Assembly (NCBI GenBank): GCA_002307185.1
Contig: DBTT01000032.1
Coordinates: 1-50,572 of the forward strand
Direction of reading: 5' to 3'
DNA length: 50,572 bases
Source: Bacteroidales bacterium UBA1309
Lineage (GTDB): Bacteria > Bacteroidota > Bacteroidia > Bacteroidales > Dysgonomonadaceae
Shown piece after piece: positions 44,166 to 50,572 of the stretch (its first letter is position 1; the number at the start of each line of letters is the position of its first letter). Below the pieces are notes generated by a model. The model saw nothing but the letters and a program-made list of their open reading frames with translations, was not told where the DNA came from and searched no databases. Position numbers and translations under genes: made by a program.

Positions 44166-47100
44166 TCAAAAAGTAATATTAAGTCCAACCACAATAGTTC
44201 TCAAAGGAGGTGTAAATGTGTTGCTGTCATTCACATTGCCTGATGATGAGGTTATTGAAGCCGTTGCCGTATATGATGTTTCCGTATCAAAATTGTAATT
44301 TTGTTTTGCCCAAGTAAAGAGGTTCTGACCTTGCAGATAAACTGTAGCCGCAGTGAGACCGACTTTGGACAGCCAGCTTTTTGGAAGATGGTAATTGAGG
44401 CTAACCGTTTTGAGCTTAATGTACGAAGCATCGCCCCAATTGGCATCCGACGAATATAAATACCTTGAATACAGTGTTGTATAAGAAGAAGATGTAGTAG
44501 CTTTAGCGTAAAGAGCATCGTCATCAGCCTGTCTCCAACGATTGACAGCAGCTTCACTTTGGTTGGTATAGGAATATCCGAACGCTTCGGATGTCGCACG
44601 TAAAGTATTATTCACCCATCCCATCCGGTGGTTGAACTGAAAGGTGAAATCTAATTGAAGGCTTTTGTAGGTCAAGCTATTGCTCAATCCTCCGTAGAAA
44701 GGATGTCCTGCATTTGCAGGCAAATAATCCCCTGCTGAGGTCAGGCTGCCGTCGTCATTAACGTCTTGCAAGGTAGGCAGTCCCGTAGCTTTATCTATTC
44801 CAGTGAAATGGTATAAAAGAGGGACTTCAATGGAATATCCAACCGTATAAGTGTTGGTATAAGAAGAGGTTTCAAGATTCTGGAACGAAAGCAGTTTGTT
44901 GCGATTGATGGTCAAATTCAAGGAACTTGTCCATTTGAAGTCCTTCAAGTCCGCATTAACCGTTCTCAATTCCAATTCCCATCCCCGGTTTTGTACTACC
45001 GCCGGAAGATTACGGATATAAGAAGTAGCACCAGTTTGATAGGGCAATGTATAGTATCCCAAAATATCGGACGATCGGTTGCGGTAATAGTTGGTGGTGA
45101 AGAGAATGCGATCGTTCAAGAATCCAAGCTCCAGGGCTACATCCAACTTTTTCAGTACCTCCCAATGCAAATCCGAGTTGGAGATAGAAGAGGGGTACAA
45201 GACTGTAGATCCTTCGTAATTAAAATAAGTACCAGCTATTGAATACAGGCCTTGATATTGATAATTGGGAATCTGATCATTGCCGGTAATACCGTAACTG
45301 GTGCGTAGTTTCCCGAAGCTTAGTACATGCTGGTTTTTCATGAAGTTTTCTTGCGTAAAAATCCATGCCAAGCCAAGTGCTCCAAAGATGCCAAAGCGAT
45401 GATCCTCCCCGAAACGCGAAGAACCATCACGTCGTACCGTGCCGTTAACGATATACTTCTGCTTCCAGTCGTAATTCAGTTTGCCAAATAATGCTTTGTA
45501 TCGGTAAATTGAATTATTGTTGCTGCTCACTGTTACTGAAGACGCTGCAGTCAGTGAATTGATCAGGTTCTCATTACTGTACCCTGAGCCAGTCAGGCTC
45601 ACACCTGTAGCCTTTGTTTCTTGATAGCTGGTTCCTACTAAAACCAGTAAATTCCCGCCGTAAAGAAGGGTTTTATATTCTGCTTGTGGTTCCACAATGT
45701 AGTTTTCATTCTGGTTATCGGCATAATTAAGTGTGCTGGTGGTCGTTCCCGATGGATTTTGGGAGCTAGCCGGGTTGGTTTTCGTCTGGGTTACCCCTGT
45801 CTTGGAGTATCCCAGGGTTGCTTTCAGTTTCAACCCTTTTACTGCTTCGTAACTAAAATCTGCATTACCCATAAAGTTGCTGGTCTTGGCATTGTATTTT
45901 TGTGCCAGATAGGACAAAGGGTTCGTTATATCCCAGTTCCAACTTCCATCACTATTGTAGAGCGAGTAGTTGGGAGGTAGGTTGTATAGGATAGCCATAT
46001 CCATTCCCGGCAGTTTGTTGTTCCGGGAAGAGTAGGCCGCTGAAGAATTGACAATAAAACGTCCATTCCGACTTGTATGTCCAGCATTGAGACGACCTGA
46101 AAAAGAGTTCGCCCCGTAATTTCCTGAAAACACAGTTCCCTCCTTGTGATAAGTCGTAGTCAATAAAAAACGGTTTTGCGCATTGCCCCCCGAAATAGTT
46201 GCGGTAGCATTGGTGGTTTGGGCGCTACCTCCCAACAGCCACTTTTGCCAGTCGGTATATGAGGCTTGATCCCATGTAGTCAAATCTTTGGCATTGGAAG
46301 TTGTCGGGGTCTCCCCTGCATTGGCAAAAGCCTCTGTCCGCATCTCCAAATATTCGGCAGTATTCATCATCGGTATGAAATGTCCTACTTTGCCTATGCC
46401 ATGGTTCACGTTGATGTTGACCTCTGTTTTCCCATGTGATCCTTTCCTTGTGGTAATCAGCACCACGCCGTTGGATCCTCGTGAGCCGTAGATAGCCGTG
46501 GCATCAGCATCTTTCAGCACATCAATCCGCTCTATGTCGTCGGGGGTAATCATGCTCAAGGGGCTAATTCCGCCTTCTGGGCCGTATATGCCATACGCAT
46601 TCAGGTTATCAGCACTAGAACCTGTTGAGCCGCTCGACAAAGTAAAGGGAACACCATCTATCACATACAACGGAATCGACCCCGCATATCCAATAGAAGA
46701 AGTTCCACGGATATTGACCCGTACCCTTGACCCTGGCAAGCCGTTGTCTTGCGTGATCTGCACACCAGGGGTACGCGCCTGCAAGGCAAGAAGGGGATTG
46801 GTGATTGTCTGCGTGCTTATCTGTTGGGATGTGATAGAACTGATAGAACTCGTGTTGAGCCTTTTGGTCGTCGTTCCGTAACCGATAACCTGCACCTCAT
46901 CAAGTGATTTTGTGTCTTTATATAGTTGGATATTGTAAATGGTTCTGTCTGAAATTCTTTGCCAGGTAGCTTGGTATCCAATAAATGAATAAATTAATAC
47001 GTCTCCCTTGTTTGTGTCGATGCTGTATCTGCCGTCCGCATCGGTAACCGTTCCTTGCGAAGTGTTGTTTATGCGGATGGTCACTCCTGGCAAGGGCTCG

Positions 47101-47588
47101 TTGTCGCCATTGGTTACAACCCCGGAGATTTGCCTTGCCGTTGAATTCTGAGGGTTGTCATCCAGAATCCCTTGGACGGTGCCTTTTTCCACTATCAAAA
47201 GAGTTTTAACTTTTACCTTATAGGTTAGATTTGTCTTTGACAGCAACAGGCCTAACGTAGTTTCTACGGAACGTTGCGCTTTCTCAATTGTTATGTTTTT
47301 GTACTTGGCCACCTGCTCCACCGAGTAGGCTATTTTGTATTTTGATAAGCGCCCCAGGAGTTGTAATCCTTCATCTAGCGACTTGTCTTTTAACTCATAC
47401 GTGACTCTGCTGCTTAAGGTTTGAGCTTGAATTCCAAATGAATGGATCAGGAGGAGTGCTAGAAGCACGATGCTTCTCTGCTGTCTCCGTTTTGCTCTTT
47501 GTGAAAAAGACACGCATGGCGAGGCAACACGGCAACATCTATCTAACGACAGTCTCCAAAACGGTTGCAGTATGATTTTCATTCCCAT
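44166..47588 (-). CDS. SusC/RagA-type TonB-dependent transporter with STN domain
   Basis: 1140 aa. N-terminus: long leader then a TM/signal region (SIVLLALLLIHSFGIQAQ). Next an STN domain (about 60-110, SLDEGLQLLGRLSKYKIAYSVEQV), a carboxypeptidase-regulatory-like domain (about 150-225, ISGVVTNGDNEPLPGVTIRI), TonB box and plug (SLDEVQVIGYGTTTK...LQARTPGVQI) and a 22-strand barrel ending ...TIVVGLNITF. The STN domain indicates that the transporter signals to the FecR-type anti-sigma upstream, releasing the ECF sigma when ligand is bound. It exports no enzyme in this locus. Start 47588 or the next ATG at 47582. Confidence 0.95.
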   Translation of the reverse strand: MGMKIILQPFWRLSLDRCCRVASPCVSFSQRAKRRQQRSIVLLALLLIHSFGIQAQTLSSRVTYELKDKSLDEGLQLLGRLSKYKIAYSVEQVAKYKNITIEKAQRSVETTLGLLLSKTNLTYKVKVKTLLIVEKGTVQGILDDNPQNSTARQISGVVTNGDNEPLPGVTIRINNTSQGTVTDADGRYSIDTNKGDVLIYSFIGYQATWQRISDRTIYNIQLYKDTKSLDEVQVIGYGTTTKRLNTSSISSITSQQISTQTITNPLLALQARTPGVQITQDNGLPGSRVRVNIRGTSSIGYAGSIPLYVIDGVPFTLSSGSTGSSADNLNAYGIYGPEGGISPLSMITPDDIERIDVLKDADATAIYGSRGSNGVVLITTRKGSHGKTEVNINVNHGIGKVGHFIPMMNTAEYLEMRTEAFANAGETPTTSNAKDLTTWDQASYTDWQKWLLGGSAQTTNATATISGGNAQNRFLLTTTYHKEGTVFSGNYGANSFSGRLNAGHTSRNGRFIVNSSAAYSSRNNKLPGMDMAILYNLPPNYSLYNSDGSWNWDITNPLSYLAQKYNAKTSNFMGNADFSYEAVKGLKLKATLGYSKTGVTQTKTNPASSQNPSGTTTSTLNYADNQNENYIVEPQAEYKTLLYGGNLLVLVGTSYQETKATGVSLTGSGYSNENLINSLTAASSVTVSSNNNSIYRYKALFGKLNYDWKQKYIVNGTVRRDGSSRFGEDHRFGIFGALGLAWIFTQENFMKNQHVLSFGKLRTSYGITGNDQIPNYQYQGLYSIAGTYFNYEGSTVLYPSSISNSDLHWEVLKKLDVALELGFLNDRILFTTNYYRNRSSDILGYYTLPYQTGATSYIRNLPAVVQNRGWELELRTVNADLKDFKWTSSLNLTINRNKLLSFQNLETSSYTNTYTVGYSIEVPLLYHFTGIDKATGLPTLQDVNDDGSLTSAGDYLPANAGHPFYGGLSNSLTYKSLQLDFTFQFNHRMGWVNNTLRATSEAFGYSYTNQSEAAVNRWRQADDDALYAKATTSSSYTTLYSRYLYSSDANWGDASYIKLKTVSLNYHLPKSWLSKVGLTAATVYLQGQNLFTWAKQNYNFDTETSYTATASITSSSGNVNDSNTFTPPLRTIVVGLNITF

Positions 47589-47705
47589 ATCTTTGTGTTC
47601 GGTTAATATTCTAATTGTTTTAAGTAGCTAAAGATTCCCCAAGGCTCGGGTTTTATTATTATATTGGGCTTGGTTTTTGTTTCGGGAATCCGGATTCATC
47701 TTTTT
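47564..47705 (+). ncRNA. Possible antisense RNA opposite the susC leader
   Basis: On the + strand GTTG (47564-47567), a 20-nt spacer and TATCTTTG (47588-47595) form a good Bacteroidales promoter that has no + strand gene. Downstream, GATTCCC (47633-47639) pairs with GGGAATC (47684-47690), CAAG (47640-47643) with CTTG (47669-47672), and the palindrome GAATCCGGATTC (47686-47697) ends in TTTTT. This suits an antisense RNA to the FecR-susC gap. PUL-associated antisense RNAs of this position are known in Bacteroides. The same fold could instead act in the susC mRNA leader. Confidence 0.35.
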
Positions 47706-47737
47706 ACTTTCAGACCTTTTTTTATTTTTGAGCATTA

Positions 47738-48751
47738 CTATTTATTCGAAATTATAATTTCTTTCTTTTTCATTTCGAAACGAGTGTTCGGATTAATTTC
47801 ACAAAGCACTTCCAGTATATTTTCCAGCGACTCTGTTCCACTGAAACTGGATACTATTTTTGAGTTCGACAGCTGCGAATTTGTTATCGTTATGTTCACT
47901 CCGTATCTGTTTTCAAGCACGTGGGCGATTGATCCCAAGGTGACGTGATCGAACATCATGTCCTGTTTAGTCCAATCGGTAATGATTTTTTCTGCTTCCA
48001 CCTTTTTCACAAATTTCTGATCTTCATCACTGTTGTAATTCAATTGCTCGTTTCTGACTAAAATAGCCAACACCTTCTTGTCATCCTCCACCCGCACTTT
48101 TCCTCGTCTCACCGAAACGATCAAGTCTTTTTGGTTTGGCCAAGCCTTGATGTTGAAAGCAGTCCCCAGCACGGTTGTTTTCACAATGCCAGTGTGGATA
48201 ATAAATGGTTGCGTTTTGATATGTTTCACATCAAAATAGGCTTCACCTTTCAAAGTCACTTCACGTGTCTTCCCTTCAAATTTTTGAGGGAGGCCAATGG
48301 TGCTTCCTGCTTTTAGGATTACGTTTGTGCCGTCTGCCAAAGTGAGGTGGCGGATATACGATGTTGCCTGATCCGGTGAGACGATTCCTGCTTTAGATAC
48401 CATGGCTTGGTCTTTACCCCGGTGTTCCGGTTTGTGGGTTAATATTCCCAGCGAAAACACAATTATAACCGAAGCCGCCACTGCTGCTGCGATTTTATAA
48501 TATTTGATTGACTTTCTTCCTTTTTCCCTTGTTGGTTCATGTGCATTCAGAATCGCTTTTAACTTGCGTTTTTTTTCTTTTTTGGAAATGTGGATGGTCG
48601 GCCGATACTGCTCATATAGTTTGAAGAGTTGTGCCTTCAGGTCGTCGTCACTCATAGACTCAATCAGCTTGGCCAATTCTTCTTGCTCGGATTGGTCACA
48701 ATCAAAAGCAATGTGTTTTTCCAATAATTCTTGAATCTTTTTATTTTCCAT
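47738..48751 (-). CDS. FecR-family anti-sigma factor
   Basis: 337 aa from ATG 48751 (MENKKIQELLEKHI); a TTG four codons earlier is less likely. The cytosolic sigma-binding part spans about 1-80, with a TM helix at about 85-105 (AAAVAASVIIVFSLGIL). The periplasmic FecR domain (about 130-230) contains LADGTNVILKAGSTIGLPQKF, EVTLKGEAYFDV and TTVLGTAFNIKAWPNQ; a C-terminal secretin-like domain (about 260-337) resembles DUF4974. It receives the signal from the SusC STN domain and releases the ECF sigma. It lies 101 nt after the sigma gene and 149 nt before susC. Confidence 0.95.
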   Translation of the reverse strand: MENKKIQELLEKHIAFDCDQSEQEELAKLIESMSDDDLKAQLFKLYEQYRPTIHISKKEKKRKLKAILNAHEPTREKGRKSIKYYKIAAAVAASVIIVFSLGILTHKPEHRGKDQAMVSKAGIVSPDQATSYIRHLTLADGTNVILKAGSTIGLPQKFEGKTREVTLKGEAYFDVKHIKTQPFIIHTGIVKTTVLGTAFNIKAWPNQKDLIVSVRRGKVRVEDDKKVLAILVRNEQLNYNSDEDQKFVKKVEAEKIITDWTKQDMMFDHVTLGSIAHVLENRYGVNITITNSQLSNSKIVSSFSGTESLENILEVLCEINPNTRFEMKKKEIIISNK

Positions 48752-48852
48752 TTTTTTGGGCAATAATGATTGTTTCCAATATCGCGTAAGCGATCCGGTG
48801 CATCATTTTATATTAGTAAGACGTTGGGGGATGAATAATATCCAGTCAAATC

Positions 48853-49461
48853 TCAAAAAAACACATTCTTTTTCAAGATTGAGATTAAAATGGCTATAAT
48901 CAGTAGATCTGGATAATGAGAAGACAAATATTTGTGAATGTTTGTCATGGCAAGCTTCATGTGGCTTTGAACGGTTGAACGGGAAATGTTTAATCGGCTG
49001 GCAATTTCGTCTTGTTTAATACCTTGTTCTTTGTACAAGATATATATTTTCTTTTGCTGAGGGGGTAAGTGCTCCACGGCTTCGGATATTCGGCTTTTTA
49101 ACTCATCCTGAATTATCAAATCCAAGGGTTCGGGAACGTTGTTTGGGCTTTCTAATTCGAGATGTGCAGTTACTGCCAAAACCTCACGGGCCGATTTTCT
49201 CAAATAATCGATGGCTCGATTTTGGGTTATTCGAAAAAGCAGGGCATTGATGTTTTCAACATCTACCATCTCCGCCTTATTTTGCCAAACCTTCAAAAAC
49301 ACCTCTTGGGTTATGTCTTCAGCCGTTAGTTTCGAATGCGTTATGCCTAATACATAGCCAAACAATTTGTCATAAAACGCATAAAATAACTCCGTAAAAG
49401 CCTTTTCATCTCCTTTCTGAAGGCGTGAAAGGAGTTCTGCTTCTTGTCCTTTTATTTGCAT
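48853..49461 (-). CDS. ECF sigma factor (PUL-associated, FecI-like)
   Basis: 202 aa. Sigma2 motifs FTELFYAFYDKLFGYVLGIT and TAEDITQEVFLKVWQNKAEM; sigma4 QQKKIYILYKEQGIKQDEIASRLNISRSTVQSHMKLAMTNI. The C-terminus is hydrophobic (LLIIAILISIL), as in many Bacteroidetes PUL ECF factors. It should direct transcription of the FecR-susCD genes downstream when the transporter is occupied. Start ATG 49461 fits; a -7 box lies about 50 nt upstream. Confidence 0.95.
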   Translation of the reverse strand: MQIKGQEAELLSRLQKGDEKAFTELFYAFYDKLFGYVLGITHSKLTAEDITQEVFLKVWQNKAEMVDVENINALLFRITQNRAIDYLRKSAREVLAVTAHLELESPNNVPEPLDLIIQDELKSRISEAVEHLPPQQKKIYILYKEQGIKQDEIASRLNISRSTVQSHMKLAMTNIHKYLSSHYPDLLIIAILISILKKNVFF

Positions 49462-49506
49462 AGGGTGGGTTTTATTTTTTTAGTAAAAATGAATGTGCTT
49501 GTTGCA

Positions 49507-49514
49507 ACAAAGGT
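49507..49514 (-). promoter_or_regulatory. -7 box of the ECF sigma gene
   Basis: TACCTTTG on the minus strand fits TAnnTTTG exactly and would give a leader of about 40 nt before ATG 49461. No good -33 box is seen. Confidence 0.5.
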
Positions 49515-50308
49515 ATAATTATAGATTTGAGTTTATAGAGTAATTGTAGATGTGAGCTTGTGTTTCATCCGAAAATATAGAATAATGCACCTGTTCTTGT
49601 TTGCAAATTAAAGATATATTGTTAGGTGTCACAATACCTTTTTTAGAGCATATAGCTCGCCTGTCTTTTCCACAAGCCGCCGATGCCTTCACCGGCAAGA
49701 GGCAATGCTGGCCCAAGCATCAGCGAGCGGCACCCGGCCAACCGTTTTCGGGCAGATTGTTAGTTAAAAATTCGGCCCCGCAATAAAGTTAAATAAACAT
49801 AACGGAAACCTCCCGGATTCCTTCCCTCCATTTTTCAATAACGCAAATAAAATATATATTATCGATCTGCCGAAACTTCCCCCGGAAGCCAATCCATTGT
49901 TTTAAAATAAGTGAAACAGCGGGCGGTGCAGAACCTACATGTATAGGAATAAGCTATCTTTAGAAAAAAATAAGCGTTCATAACCAAATTTTACATCCGC
50001 ATCTTGGATAAGATCATACCTCCATATTATCCTTGTTCAAACACCCGGTTTCCGGGCAGTTTTTCCGGCATGCTTTTCATCGGCAGGCTGTTGATTTTTA
50101 GCGGATTTAGCTTGCATGTTCTAGCTGCTTTTCCAACGCACACCCGCCTAAAATATAACACTTTTTCTCGAAACGGCAACCGCCGCAAGCTTTTCCAAAA
50201 GCCTGCGGCTTTCGTCCGTGTGCCCGGCACGTCTCGTGCCTTTGCAGGTGCATTCCTCCTCTTTACACAATTGAACACATTCATTAATTTAAAAAAACAA
50301 GTGAAAGC
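49515..50308. other. Long intergenic region with G+C-richer islands
   Basis: No convincing gene in about 790 nt. Islands near 49660-49790 and 50040-50250 are clearly G+C richer than their surroundings. A near -7 box (TATCTTTA, 49955-49962) and a short hairpin (GGCACG-TCT-CGTGCC, 50226-50240) are on the + side and may serve the leader of the gene at 50309. Long frames here (61 and 138 codons) have no protein-like pattern. Confidence 0.4.
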
Positions 50309-50545
50309 ATGGAACAAAGAAAAATCCTTAACAAACAAACGGAAGTTCGCCCTTCGCCTGAAGGGTGCGGTTCCATTGATGCGGAAAACGGGAAACCGGC
50401 CTATCTTGCCCCGCAAGTAAACGTGCATTATGTGGCGCTGGAAAGCACCATTGCCAGCTCAATCTCCGGTGAATCGTCGCCCTCCGTGGAGGACTGGACA
50501 ACCCTGGACCCCGACAACAGCGACTCGCGACACCTCAGACTTTAA
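50309..50545 (+). CDS. Small Bacteroidales-type leader or signal protein of unknown function
   Basis: 78 aa (MEQRKILNKQ...DSRHLRL). The middle (KPAYLAPQVNVHYVALESTIASSISGESSPSVEDW) follows a pattern I recognise from short Bacteroidales proteins that begin operons of exported or fimbrial-type proteins: Y-x-x-P-x-V-x-V-x-x-V-x-x-E-x-x-I-A. It has no signal peptide or TM segment. It is the last gene visible; the region after its stop ends the window, so the associated operon cannot be seen. Function unknown. Confidence 0.65.
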   Translation: MEQRKILNKQTEVRPSPEGCGSIDAENGKPAYLAPQVNVHYVALESTIASSISGESSPSVEDWTTLDPDNSDSRHLRL

Positions 50546-50572
50546 AACAGGCCACCCGCTATTATTTTAAAC

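Noticed and set aside
49601..49786. 61-codon + frame in the intergenic region
   Set aside because: No ribosome-binding site, signal or family pattern; lies in a G+C-rich patch that keeps frames open by chance.
50004..50420. 138-codon + frame overlapping the 78-aa gene
   Set aside because: Overlaps the better supported frame at 50309 in another phase and has no family-like pattern; the minus-strand frame 50027-50428 is likewise a shadow.

Overview
The window comes from a Bacteroidota genome, almost certainly order Bacteroidales. It carries two SusC/SusD-type loci, one run by a hybrid two-component sensor (HTCS) and one by an ECF sigma/FecR pair. It also carries Bacteroidota housekeeping genes (rpsA, topB, panB, pflBA) and many TAnnTTTG-type -7 promoter boxes, which are specific to this phylum. 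The family cannot be fixed from the sequence alone. I found no rRNA, tRNA, CRISPR array or insertion sequence.

Left part (1-17.9 kb, + strand) is a polysaccharide utilization locus (PUL) that enters the window at the last 60 codons of a SusD-like protein. Downstream are a GH92 alpha-mannosidase, two GH28 pectinase-type enzymes, a secreted calcineurin-type phosphoesterase, a second GH92, an unrecognised 179-aa secreted protein, a GH89 alpha-N-acetylglucosaminidase and an HGSNAT-like membrane acetyltransferase. A 1435-aa HTCS regulator closes the locus. The enzymes point to a heteroglycan with alpha-Man, a uronic acid and alpha-GlcNAc (or alpha-GlcN) ends, perhaps phosphorylated. GH89 next to an HGSNAT homologue mirrors two consecutive steps of lysosomal heparan sulfate breakdown.

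Middle part (17.9-36 kb) is mostly housekeeping. It holds pflA/pflB, a DUF493 protein, topB, a heptad-repeat hairpin, panB, an OmpP1/FadL-type porin gene with an apparent 1-nt frameshift, a Tyr/Trp-rich secreted protein and rpsA. Then comes a small redox operon (DUF6132, rhodanese, DUF2892, thioredoxin lipoprotein, MarR regulator and an overlapping 41-codon ORF). After it are a secreted C1 peptidase, a small lipoprotein and an ECF sigma factor with an unusual anti-sigma-like membrane protein.

The 36.1-40.9 kb block (+ strand) is the most interesting system. It encodes an orphan PstB-like ABC ATPase and a sulfite reductase fused to a helical domain and a C-terminal TusA domain. These are followed by a ThiS/MoaD-like sulfur carrier that ends in GGGC instead of GG, a ThiF/MoeB-type E1 enzyme and a JAMM metalloprotease. 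Together they look like a protein-thiocarboxylate route for sulfur assimilation, in which the JAMM enzyme must trim the carrier before activation.

Right part (41.5-49.5 kb, - strand) is a second SusCD locus: ECF sigma, FecR anti-sigma, STN-containing SusC, SusD and a TlpA-like thioredoxin with an N-terminal DUF4369-like region, but no glycoside hydrolase. A structured, promoter-like element opposite the susC leader may encode an antisense RNA. The window ends with a small Bacteroidales-type leader protein that probably precedes an operon beyond the right edge.
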